From assembly GCA_018340375.1 (NCBI GenBank), contig JAFFJZ010000017.1:4268001-4332000 (forward strand): a stretch of 64,000 nucleotides of DNA, written 5' to 3'. The notes beneath the pieces were generated by a model. The model saw nothing but the letters and a program-made list of their open reading frames with translations. It was not told the origin of the DNA and ran no database searches. Source of the stretch: Gonatopus flavifemur (lineage: Eukaryota; Arthropoda; Insecta; Hymenoptera; Dryinidae). The translations under genes and the position numbers were made by a program. Positions 46,500 to 56,435 of the stretch are shown here, one piece after another. Within the stretch, counting starts at the first letter, position 1; each line of letters opens with the position of its first letter.

Positions 46500-47330
46500 A
46501 AACCCCATGTGTTTCTAAAAATTTTCCTAATTTTCTTGGGTTGGATTCAACCCTCTTAAGCTAATTTTTTTGCAGTCAACTGTTCAAATTAAACTACTAA
46601 GAAAATATAGGTTGTTGAGACACTCACCTATGGCAGCGGAATCCATCTCATTTGGAATTGTATGTTAACATTGAATGATTTTAAAAAACGAAAAATATTC
46701 ACCAAGCTCCAAACTTGCACGCGGAAAAAAGTTTACGGTAACGATTACTAGCAAGAGTAAGAATTCGGTGACAGCTATTGCACAATTGTGATAAGCACCA
46801 TTTGAAATCAGACCGATTACAACCAACTATTTACGTTGCCATGGAAACGATAGGTTAACATAAGAACGATCACCAAATCGCGAGTCATGATTCAGTTCAC
46901 GAAAAGAAAAGAGATATCAATACTTGAATAACATTTATAAACATTTAGGAAAATGACGGTTACTTTAGGGAAAAAGAGCATCGCTGAAGAATGTTAGCAG
47001 TGAAGTTACCAAAAATTCGTAGTAATAATACTAAATGTTGGTAGTTTTATTGTCATTTCCCATAGTGAATTCATCAACTCATAGTAAATTCACTACGAAT
47101 ATTCTCCAGCAATACTGTTTTTCTCTCAATGGTCCATCATATTCCTAAATATCAATGATTTCTGGCTTTTGTGTACCCTAAGCCCGCGATGAGAAAGAAA
47201 AACGAATGGTAATCAATCTCATACAGTTTTCCTTGTGCAGCAAATGTACACTGGAAATAAAACACATACTAACGTTGAGATAAAATTCAAAGCGAATCTA
47301 CTGAATTCTGAGTTTTGTGTCCACCATATC
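46500..47330. other. Right internal region of Transib-like element, no gene
   Basis: AT-rich stretch between transposase and right subterminal repeats. No second ORF such as a RAG2-like protein was seen on either strand. Confidence 0.5.
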
Positions 47331-47334
47331 AGAT

Positions 47335-47530
47335 ACGCTATCTTCGATTCTTGGAATTTGACAACTGATTCGTAATCAATGACCCCACAAAACCCTGGAT
47401 ACCGAGTTTGAAGGCAATCCAATGATTTTTTCAATTTTCATCCGCCATATTGGATCCGCCATTTTGAATTCCGAAATGAAGACAACGGATTCATAATCAG
47501 CGACCCCACAAACTTCTGCATATCAAGTTT
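47335..47530 (-). repeat. Right subterminal repeats, two inverted units
   Basis: Inverted copies of the 121-bp left repeat near 47365 and 47487 (GGATTCATAATCAGCGACCC, CCGCCATATTGGATCCGCC). They face the left array across the transposase. Confidence 0.85.
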
Positions 47531-48126
47531 CAGACGGATCTAAGGACTCCTTATCACTCCGTCTAATTTTTTGTGATTTCCTGCACAAAAACATGGCGGA
47601 ATTGCTTAGGGGCAGACATGGGCAGCCGTTTTTTTTTCTGATGTTTAGGTAAGAGTCCCATTTACCACCTCCAATAAGTTAAACGACGTAATTTTCCGTA
47701 ATTCTCTACTATTCCTTCAAAAACCAAACACATTTTCTCATTTATAGATATAGAAATTACATCCAATCATTGCTCTGTCAGTATTTTCCACTCATCAAAT
47801 TGATATTCTCTTAATTTTTAGTGTATTCTACATAGTTTCAGTAATAGACTCCAATTTGAAAAAGTTAAATCGGTTCATTTTTCGAGACACAGCGTCTTTT
47901 TGAACATGCTCGTTATTTTACTGTCTTTCAATCACGCGGATTATACTTCAAGGAGGGTATTTTGCAACTGGTACACAAGGGCAGGGGGAGGGGATCAGAT
48001 CTTCTTACATCAGAATTCCAATACTTGGGACATCACCTTACTTATCCCAAGGGTCAAATCCCCAATTACAAACTTCATTTTTGGGGTTTTGGCCAGCTTT
48101 TTGGCATTTGGCCCCACTGTGCGACG

Positions 48127-48959
48127 ACGTTGAAGAAGAATCGATTCTTCTCCAACGTAGTGAAGACGAAATTCGTACGGCGTGTTATACGCGCGTTCAT
48201 CGTATCGAAGTATAGAGGAAGAAGGAGAAAAGAGTGTATCGTTGAATGCAACGAAAGAAGAATAACCACATGTACACTGAGTTATTGAGCGGAGTTTCTG
48301 TCAAGATTTGGGACAACAAAGTTAGCAAAGTAACTGAAAACATTGACAGGAACTTGGACCCCACACTTAGCACCAATGTTATATAACGGGGTTTTCCGGA
48401 GGGGAAAGGAAGGAGAATAACCTCGTTATATACGTAAAAATAAGACACTTTCCCAACCGGAGTGGCTCGATTGGAAACGCGAGTGGGTACCCGCTCCTGG
48501 TTTTAAGCTTTCGATAAGATATAGATTCTCTTATCTTGCACCCCCAGTCTGGTGGTTAAGGTTAACATGAAAGAAATTGAGATGTGGAGGAATTCGTTTT
48601 ACAAATACTTCATTCCATTCAAAGAAACTATGGAAAACATGAAAACAGATATAATTTTGTTTATAGATCTTTCTATGAGAATTTCCGAAAGGAACTTGAA
48701 TGTACAATGAGTAAATCAGATATAATTTTGATTACGGATATTTCTATGAGAGTTTTCGAAGAGAACTTGAATGTACAATGAGTAAAAAAGGAAAGGAAAT
48801 TCCCTTGTGTCGTGTATACAGTGTGTATAAAGGAGGAGGAAGAAAGAACTAATACTTTTTTCTCTTTTGCTCCTGACTCACCGTGATGGAAAAGAAGAGT
48901 ACACGTTAGGTACTTCTTTCCGAACAAAAAACGAGGTGATGGCTGCTTCTGGTGGTCGT

Positions 48960-49002
<43 letters not shown>

Positions 49003-49715
49003 CGAAGGTTGAAGATGTGCTGGTTCACGATTAGGTTTTAACGCGATTTGATGCCAAGATTAATTAATTACACTGAATTTCACTGATCTTATTATAATAA
49101 AAAAAAATGATTCTATCCGTGAAACTTGGTTGGATTATAGACTTATTCCACTAAGTCACGTTTCACTAAGTTTCAATCGTGACTAAGGCAGAGGAAATAA
49201 TTTGAGAAAACGTTCCGTTGGAAAGAGATTTTTGGAAATGAATTTCTTACAAAAGACTCCGTGGAACCTTCCAAAAAGGGACACACTCTCACGATTTATT
49301 GCGAAACTTGAAATATTTAATCGTCAACTTGGCTTCAATCGTACCTTCGTTTTTTACCCTCTTGCGTATGGAAATGGGATGTTCAACAAAAACTTTCGCG
49401 TAACAAATCTCCCGATTTTTCCATCGTCCGTCCTATTTACGTGTTCTCCACCTGGGTGATGGAACACGCCAGATCCTGGCAAGAGGGGTTTTCTTGCCGA
49501 CTCAACTGCCTGATCAGCAGTGATCAATCGATTCGGTATTGGGAAAGAGAGAGAGAGACATGGGCACTTGGGTACTGTGAACAAAGACAGCGAATCCGCG
49601 GGCGTTGGACTTTGGTTCCGCGTTGGTATGTTCCATCACGGTGCATCGAAAATATGCATCGATGTGGACATCGATGCGAGGGCTGACCTAGATTTCTTTC
49701 TTCCTGCTCAGCGTT
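48127..49715. other. No gene; possible LTR start and (CT)n tract
   Basis: Around 48353-48376 the minus strand reads GGTGCTAAGTGTGGGGTCC, followed on the plus strand by TGTTATATAACG at 48377. This could be a primer site next to an LTR of a minus-strand retroelement, but no partner LTR was found. A (TC)n microsatellite lies at 48964-48999. Other frames lack domains. Confidence 0.3.
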
Positions 49716-50147
49716 TTGTTTGAGCGTGCGTTTTTTTTTCTGACATACTATGGGTCGGAATATATTTATACCTATATTTTGAATAATGTTTGGGATCTGA
49801 CTTCCCTCTGGTTCGAAATAGCCCACGTATGGGAATACAGGCGGGAATCGGGATTATATTCTCCTGTACACTGGGAGCAAAACTCATCGTCACGTAACAA
49901 CATCATTAATCTAGAGGACGAAGTTAACTGTCCACCATTCCGGAAATTACCATCATCGGATGAATTGTGTATGCTTTATGGTATAAAAAGCTCAAAACAT
50001 TTCGATTTTGCGTGTGCTCTGAGACATGTTTTTCAATTGAAAAAATGGCTTGTGGACGTACCTGATTATTTTACTCCTTTGTGGAGAATTAATTCACAAG
50101 CCAAAAATGACACACAGAGTTTCGGTAGATGCATTGTCTGTGACTAG
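49716..50147 (+). CDS. Hypothetical ORF upstream of protease
   Basis: A 143-codon frame. The C-terminal half (LPSSDELCMLYG ... KKWLVDVPDYFTPLWRINS) looks protein-like, while the N-terminal half looks like chance extension. It ends 29 bp before the protease ATG in another frame, so the two may be exons or broken parts of one larger protein. No family recognised. Confidence 0.35.
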   Translation: MFERAFFFLTYYGSEYIYTYILNNVWDLTSLWFEIAHVWEYRRESGLYSPVHWEQNSSSRNNIINLEDEVNCPPFRKLPSSDELCMLYGIKSSKHFDFACALRHVFQLKKWLVDVPDYFTPLWRINSQAKNDTQSFGRCIVCD

Positions 50148-50176
50148 TAACTCAAGTTGTGAAGAAATTCCGGAGT

Positions 50177-50728
50177 ATGAACACTGTCCAGCTTCAGCAA
50201 GCTTTACACTGTATACCGTACCATACAGTAGGGGTATATCCAGCAGACAAGATCCCAAAGGTTTGGACGAAACCTGCAGCAATCATCGTTGATACGGACA
50301 TTCATACGAAACCTGGAACTCATTGGATTGCAATGTATGTGGATAAAATCGGTCGTGGAACATGTTTTGATAGTTATGGATTACCGCCACTCATACCACA
50401 ACACCTCATGAGATTGAGGAGGAATTGTTCTTATTTCAAGTTGAACATACAACAACTCCAAAGCGAGAATTCAGATGTATGCGAACAATTTTGTGTAATG
50501 TTTTTGCATCATTTTTCTAGAGGTTTTGGTATGCATGAATTCTGTGATATATTTTCTAGTAACTTGAATAAAAATGATAAAATTGCACGTGAATATTATA
50601 ACGCGTTCATAAGAAGAAAGAACAAATGTGTCAATCAAGACAGATGTACAACGAATTCTTTGAATGGTAGTAGTTTTATGGAAAAACGGTTTCATTGTAT
50701 ACAAAAATGTTGCGCAAAATTGTGTTAG
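50177..50728 (+). CDS. Adenain-like (C5/Ulp1-fold) cysteine protease
   Basis: A 183-residue frame resembling the adenovirus-type and Polinton/Maverick-type maturation proteases, which process capsid or core proteins. The expected triad order is present: His in GTHWIAMYVD, Asp in CFDSYGLPP, the oxyanion Gln in QQLQSENS and Cys in CEQFCVMF. The N-terminal MNTVQLQQALHCIPY and YPADKIP segments also fit. I chose the ATG at 50177 rather than the upstream GTG at 50159. The C-terminus has a Cys-rich tail (KCCAKLC). No PolB, ATPase or capsid gene lies nearby, so it is an orphan from a larger element or a domesticated copy. Polyadenylation signal AATAAA follows at 50850. Confidence 0.75.
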   Translation: MNTVQLQQALHCIPYHTVGVYPADKIPKVWTKPAAIIVDTDIHTKPGTHWIAMYVDKIGRGTCFDSYGLPPLIPQHLMRLRRNCSYFKLNIQQLQSENSDVCEQFCVMFLHHFSRGFGMHEFCDIFSSNLNKNDKIAREYYNAFIRRKNKCVNQDRCTTNSLNGSSFMEKRFHCIQKCCAKLC

Positions 50729-50849
50729 CTTCATTATTGTGTAGATATTATTAATTGTTATTTTGAATTATCAATAACGTATTTTGATTATCAATAATGT
50801 GAACCTATATCATGTATGAGCACATCCACTGTATATAATCAATTTCAAG

Positions 50850-50855
50850 AATAAA
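50850..50855 (+). terminator. AATAAA polyadenylation signal
   Basis: A canonical AATAAA lies 122 bp after the protease stop and is followed by an A-rich run. It would serve the plus-strand protease gene if that is transcribed. Confidence 0.4.
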
Positions 50856-51100
50856 ACAGAAAATGAAAAAAAATATGAACTCAGGACGATGTTGAAATTT
50901 CGTATTCCTCGGAATCATCCTGATATCCTCCTGATATGAATTCAATAGATTCTGTTGAAAAAAATGCTCACTATTAATTCATGCGAGAACGATCGTGTGG
51001 TTGAATCATCATTCACTCACACTACATGCATTTTAGGTACTCCTTGAAATCATTCTAATATCCTCTTGATATGGAGTAAGCATGTCGGAGGTTGGACGTA

Positions 51101-51246
51101 GTGACAGTTATGGATACCCTCACTTCCATCCCCATCACATTCCCCCCCCCCCCCCCCACTGCCTATCGAGGTCAGTGGGTAGAAGTAGGTAGGTAGCGTG
51201 AGGGAAAGTGGTGGGGATGAAAGTGGGGGGTATCCATAACTGTCAC
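51101..51246. mobile_element. Short palindromic MITE with poly-C loop
   Basis: GTGACAGTTATGGATA at 51101-51116 is exactly inverted at 51231-51246, and the following TCATCCCCATCAC-like blocks also pair. A run of 16 C lies at 51142-51157. It borders the truncated end of the BEL/Pao element. No clean TSD. Confidence 0.6.
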
Positions 51247-51257
51247 ATACTACTTGC

Positions 51258-52266
51258 CACGAAATCCCTATAAATGTCACTTGGGAGACCTCTGCGGGCC
51301 ACAAACCGGTCTAGTGCGGCTAAGAATGTGACAGAGGTATATAATAGTTCACCAGCTCAAGGTGTACAGCGCGGGTTGCGAGGCGAACAAACAGGGCGAT
51401 GTAGGCCCTGTGTAACTTGCATCCTCTTCCTCGTCTGGCAAGTACGAGAAAAGGTCCTGCTAATACACACCCGTGTGCGTGAAAGGACGGGAAGGTTGAA
51501 CGCGCATACTGGGGATATCAGCCATGACCTGTGTAGCTGTCATGGCGCGTTGTCGGGCACATCGGATGCAATTATAGACGCACGATTTTACGGCGGATCG
51601 AGCCCCTAGGATCCAAAAGCGTTCTCTCAAGGTGCGAAGTGTTAACTGGGATCCTCCGTGGAGGGTTGTCTTGTGAACGTATTGTATTATGAGAGTAGCC
51701 ACTCGACCACGTGGAAGGACTACGGGGAACTTTTGATCGTACTGCAAGGATGAGGATTTAAGCCGCCCACCAACCCGAATCGTGTTGAATTCGTCCATGA
51801 ACGGATTGAGACGAATTAAAGGACTGGTTTTGGGCAGCGATGTTCTAGATTGTAGACAATCGATTTCCTTCAAGAAGGAAGATGCTTGAGCAAATTTCAC
51901 CCAATATTCTGTGGCGTCGGTAAGCTCGTGGGCTGTTACCGCTATTGTCGAATAATGGCGGGGTTTGTTCCTGGGATAACGGCAGAATCGGAAAACGTAC
52001 GAGGTGACTCTAAGCAATTTGGGCCAAGTAGAAACAGTGTCGAGTAAATTCCAGTGTGGTTTCGTTCGGTTCAAGAGAATTTGTTTGGGTGTTGGAGTTC
52101 CAGTGCTGTAGACGGTGTATATGATGGTTGTAATGGCCAGAAATCGTCTGATTGACGTAGCCATGATGGGCCCGACCACCACAAGGGATGGTGTTCTATA
52201 TCTTTCGCGGAGATACCCCAAGACGCGCAGTCTGCTGTATTTTCCGCGGTCGGAACGTATTCCCAT
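51258..52266 (-). pseudogene. BEL/Pao integrase, truncated
   Basis: The frame covers the integrase N-terminal zinc-binding region (HKTTLHGG ... CVYNCIRCARQ) and reaches the start of the catalytic core (SRPFTHTGV). The position of the first catalytic Asp is Tyr, and a frame change follows at about 51460. Core-like sequence continues with further shifts to about 51258 (LAALDRFVARRGLPSDIY) and then stops. The integrase is inactive and its C-terminus is missing. A preceding spacer links it to RNase H in a different frame. Confidence 0.85.
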
Positions 52267-52727
52267 TTAACGTGAGGGAGTCCAGTTTGGACTTCCGACA
52301 CGCGGTTTGCCACATAAGTCTTCCATACGTGTGGCTGTTTGTTGAGCCAGCCTAGCGTGACGGTGGAATCTGTCCAGCAGTCGATGCTCGAATGGTTGAA
52401 ACTATTGGAAGCTTTGACATACTCCATCAAGCGAGCCAACAAGACGGCTGCGGCCAGTTCGAGCCTGGGTACGCTCAACGTCTTGACAGGAGCGACCTTA
52501 GACTTCGCGATCAAAAGGGCAAGCGGATAGTCATTCAGGCCTGATCGGACTTTGGAATATATTGTAGCTGCGTAAGCCCTGTCGGAGGCGTCGGAGGAAC
52601 CGTGTAGCTCCAAGGGAGTGGTAGAATGACCCGATCCAATCCACCGAGGAATGATTAAAGAATTCAATGGACTCAATTCGTGGCAATACTGTAGCCAGGT
52701 ATGGTGCAATTGAGATTTTGCGACCAC
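52071..52727 (-). pseudogene. BEL/Pao RNase H region
   Basis: It carries LHGSSDASDRAYAA (first RNase H Asp), SVPRLELAAAVLLARLM (Glu region) and DCWTDSTVTLGWL (second Asp), followed by YVPTAENTADCASWG. These are characteristic of BEL/Pao elements. The frame overlaps the integrase frame below 52266, showing a frame change near 52100. It degrades RNA in the RNA-DNA hybrid in intact relatives. Confidence 0.9.
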
Positions 52728-52732
52728 AAGGT

Positions 52733-53410
52733 CTAGATTAATATTTTAGCTGTGATAGTGACGGGTGTAACCCAACCTAGTGGATCGAATATACCGGAAA
52801 TCAATGAAAGTACCGTTTGTTTGGTAGATGTAGCTGGAGGAGATAAGTTCAACGAGAACTTAAAATGATCCTCCGAAGGGATCCATCGAATTCCAAGTAC
52901 TTTGATTTCCTCATGACGCTGGAAGGGTTTACTTTCGTCCGAAGTGCAGTCATTGGGTCCGATCCCGTCTAGTAATCGAGGATGATTGCCGGCCCACTTG
53001 CTGAGAGGAAATCCAGCCGAACTGAGCAATTGGGAGACTTGATCTCGAAGCACAAGGGCTTGTGCAAAGTCATCACTTCCAAACAGGAGATCGTCGACAT
53101 AGATGTTCTCGAGTAAGACTGGAGCGGCTAGAGGAAAGCGCTCACCTTCGTCATGCACTGCCTGGCGGATGGCCCTTAAGGCTAGAAAGGGGGAACAAGT
53201 CATATCATAGGTAACTGTGGCCAACTCTAAAGTGGTGACTTCCCGTGTATCGGAATTTCTCCATAAAATACATTGATATTTGCGGTCTTGGGGATCGACC
53301 CAGATTTGGCGGAACATCTTTACTATGTCGGAAGTATAAACGAATTTGAAGAATCTCCATTGAAGGAGGATACGAGGTAATTCGTTTTGGTCGGCACATT
53401 AAGATGTCGT
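52733..53410 (-). pseudogene. BEL/Pao reverse transcriptase
   Basis: The finger and palm motifs are FVYTSDIVKMFRQIWV (first catalytic Asp, just above 53317), TCSPFLALRAIRQ and the YVDD box in IYVDDLLFGSDD. A stop or frame change separates it from the RNase H at about 52730. At least two more frame changes lie between 53380 and 53460. YVDD with this context is typical of BEL/Pao rather than gypsy. Confidence 0.92.
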
Positions 53411-54415
53411 TTAATGATTTTCCACCCCTGGTTGGACAGGAGGCGCTGAAAACTCCCGTACTGAAAGTTGACCGTCCGAATCACGGAACACTGGATGATG
53501 GGAAAGATAAACTCTTTTGCAAGTTTCGGTAGTATCGGTGAGAATGGAATGAAGATGGCCCAAACGTCTATACTCTTCTAAGAAGTCGTTGTACATCGAA
53601 CTTGCAGTCGTGTCTTGTTTGAGCCGACGTTCGAGTCGATGCAAAGAATTTACGGCTATTTGAAAGGAATCTCCCAGTTCAGTCAGGCTTTGGGATTTTA
53701 ATGGAAGTCGGACTACGTATCGTCCATCAGAGTGCCGAGAATGGGTTTTAAGGAAGTGATTTTCACATATTTTGTCCTCTTCGCTAAGAGAAGAAGCTGT
53801 GGGGATTTCTTCCACTCCCCAGAATTTTTGCAGGGTGCGTTGTAGTTCTGAATTGCAATGGTGCACGAGAATGGAGGTTCTATTGATATTAAGCGATGTA
53901 ACCGGGCCAGAGAGGACCCAACCGAAAATCGTGTTCTGAGCCGTTGGTGTCCCTAGAGGACCCTGCACGATCCCATTCGAGAGAATGGATCCGTAAATAT
54001 CGGCCCCGATCAGAAGGGCGATTCCTTCTTTGGAGGAAGATAAATCGGCAAAATTCAAATTTTTCAAATGATCGTAGCTTTTCGCATGCGTGTTGAAAAC
54101 AGGAGCATAAGAAGTTATAGATTTCACGACGAAAGCACGCATGGGAATTCTGACCAACACTTCCCCAACCGGCGAAATCGAGAACTCTACGGCAGATTTT
54201 ACGTTGCTTACTCGATTGTTTCCCAAGCCCGAAATCGTGGCGCTGCAACCATGGCGAGGGAGTTTCAACAATTGCACAATGGTCTCTGTGATAAATGAAC
54301 ATTCTGACCCTTGGTCGAGCAACGCTCTTACCTTTACAATATTCCTGTTTGTGCAGTGTATCGAAACCCAAGCTGTGGCCAATATTATGGGTTGATCCAT
54401 ATTTAGTTCCCTCAT
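53411..54415 (-). pseudogene. BEL/Pao protease and linker
   Basis: The aspartic protease motif is unusual: RALLDQGSECSFITE, with DQGS where most retroelements have DTGS. BEL/Pao proteases commonly use such variants. Downstream, LLIGADIYGSIL and TIFGWVLSG are further family motifs before the RT. It follows the Gag zinc-finger frame after one in-frame TGA at 54425-54427 and leaves frame near 53455 at the beginning of the RT. Confidence 0.88.
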
Positions 54416-54424
54416 ACGACCATG

Positions 54425-54820
54425 TCATACCGTATGAGAACTGGTCGCAGTAGTAAATGGCGCAGCATCGCGATTCAGGTTTGACAAGGAAGATAACGTT
54501 GGCGCAGTGACATTGCTAGGTAATTGTGTCGCGCGATGCAGCAGAGAGTAGTGATTTTGTTGACAATGGTAACAAGTGACGTTACTTTTACAATCTTTTA
54601 TTTCGTGACCAGTTGTCAAGCAATTTACGCAAAGGTTAGATTTTTTAACGAACATCTCTCGCTGCTGCATATCCATGCGCTTGACCTTGTCGCATGCATA
54701 CAATCTATGAGTACCACGGCACAAGATACATTTCCATCGGGATGAAGCGTGGTGCGAACGTACAATAGAATTACGTATAGATTTTTGCGGGGAAGGTCCT
54801 TGAAGGCGTGGCCGAAGAAA
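54425..54820 (-). pseudogene. BEL/Pao Gag zinc-knuckle region, truncated
   Basis: The frame shows two to three Cys-rich motifs (KCILCRGTHRLYACD; NLCVNCLTTGHEIKDC; VTCYHCQQNHYSLLH), the typical nucleocapsid fingers of BEL/Pao Gag that bind the element RNA. The upstream Gag body is missing: the frame hits a stop near 54823. The boundary coincides with a short inverted pair (GGCGTGGCCGA near 54805, inverted near 54900), so a small insertion may have cut it. Confidence 0.85.
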
Positions 54821-54823
54821 TTA

Positions 54824-56000
54824 TATCATTTGAATTTCTTGTTTAATGTTCTATAGGAATTCATTTGTATATAATGAAGGCTAAAAACTTCTACCATCGG
54901 CCACGCCAAGTGTTGCTGGTTGATGCGAATTCCGAAACAGGGTTGCCTTTCACATCTTTGTTTTTGATGGTATATTTGTTATATCAAGTAATCTTCCGGA
55001 AAGAGTGAAGTATTTTTTTCAAGGATTTTTTTTCATGTGTTATTGTGAAACGTTCGTATGGTTTTTGGGATTTGACGTTATTTTTTTACTGTGTTGGAGT
55101 TTTTAGGGGTTTTTGTGAGACATTTGTATGTTTTGTGGAATTCTACTTTTTTTCACTTTTTGGTATCTATATATACGAGCAGAACGATACGCTTGTTTTA
55201 TTTATTTTTTTGATACAATAATGCTTTTTTGAAAATCATAAATTACCTTCAATACAGTTTAAATAAACTGAAGTTACAATATACCAAAAATCTTTCACAT
55301 ATCCTTTGGGTAACCAATGTACTTGGTCGCTCATATTGATTTCATATCTTTTTTTTCAAATGGAGCATATCCTTTTATATCCCCTCGAAATTCTGAATGC
55401 AGTGAAATTTTCCTTTAGAATGTGTTTTTAGAATTTTTTTATTCTTTGTTTTTGGGATTTTCATGTTACTTGGCGTTATCTTTTTACTTTTTTGGAGTTT
55501 TTTTTGGGGGATTCACTTCTTTTTCTGAATATGCTTCCAACTGAACCCAAATGAAAATGAAATACCCCTGTCGAGTTTATGGCAATCGTAGGAATAGAGG
55601 AAATGTCCTCGGATAACTTATGTGATATAAAAATCCACTTGGATTTCCATCAGTCATCTCATCATTGGACGGCAATAGATTAAATAAAGAATGAAGAAAA
55701 GAAGGGAAGAAAAGCGAATTCCCATGAACAAATATACGTGTGAAGAATTCCGAAGACTAAATTTTCCTTGACTGATAAGTTGGCGCTCAAAGCAGCTCAA
55801 AGCGCTCAAAGCAACTCACCGCGCTCAAAGTAGCCCACGCCGCTCAAAACAGCCCACGATATTGTGCTGAACATGTCTTGTGCGGAAATTTCCAGTGTTT
55901 TCAAGAAATCATTGTAAGAAAATCGAAACAACATAGATCTTACAGACAGAGGAAACTTGCGTACAATATATTCAAGGTATCCAACAGAAATTATTGAACT
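54824..56000. other. AT-rich stretch, no gene
   Basis: Very T-rich, with no domain-bearing frame. A short degenerate repeat of GCTCAAAGC-like words lies at about 55785-55858. Confidence 0.45.
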
Positions 56001-56132
56001 ACTGAAATGTCAGCAGAATAGAGTCCTTGGAGAATTCAAATTGCCTTTTGTCATACTGCATATTGTACTGTATATAGTATGACAAAAGGCGATTTGAATT
56101 CTCCAAGAACTCCATCCTACTGACATTTCAGT
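56001..56132. repeat. Long near-perfect hairpin (132 bp)
   Basis: The two halves, beginning ACTGAAATGTCAG, pair over about 60 bp with a short loop near 56066. The stem includes GGAGAATTCAAAT and GCCTTTTGTCATACT. It could be a tiny MITE or a precursor-like RNA hairpin. Confidence 0.7.
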
Positions 56133-56435
56133 GATTCATTTTGTGGTTCCAGAAGGATTCAATGGGATCTAGTTTTTGGAACTTTTGCTATCTGGGTAAA
56201 GAGATGTCAAATATTTACCATGCAACAAAAAGATATACCTTCAAGATATCACATTGAAGACACTTTCTAGTACTATACCAGACATTTTTCAGAATTTTGT
56301 GGAATATCCATCGAAATCATTCGAAAAAATTTTTCAAGAATATTTGGTTCGTTATGATATTACAAAGGTATTCTATATTCTTCAGAACTGTACAATATCA
56401 CAGTAATTGAATTCTAACTTCATGATGAAGCGAAA

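Larger units (their letters stand above)
42795..48121 (-). mobile_element. Transib/RAG1-like element, complete ends, 5.3 kb
   Basis: Perfect 29-bp TIRs at 42795-42823 and 48093-48121 begin CACAGTGGGGCCAAATGCC, continue AAAAAGCTGG, and are flanked by the 5-bp duplication CGACG (42790-42794, 48122-48126). CAC-type ends with GC-rich 5-bp TSDs are the hallmark of Transib transposons, the relatives of RAG1. The heptamer equals the consensus CACAGTG of vertebrate recombination signals. A decayed transposase of matching type lies inside on the minus strand, and both subterminal regions carry inverted 121-bp repeats. Confidence 0.9.

Noticed and set aside
43800..47330. Search for a RAG2-like or second ORF in the Transib-like element
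   Set aside because: No frame with kelch-like repeats or other domain was found on either strand.
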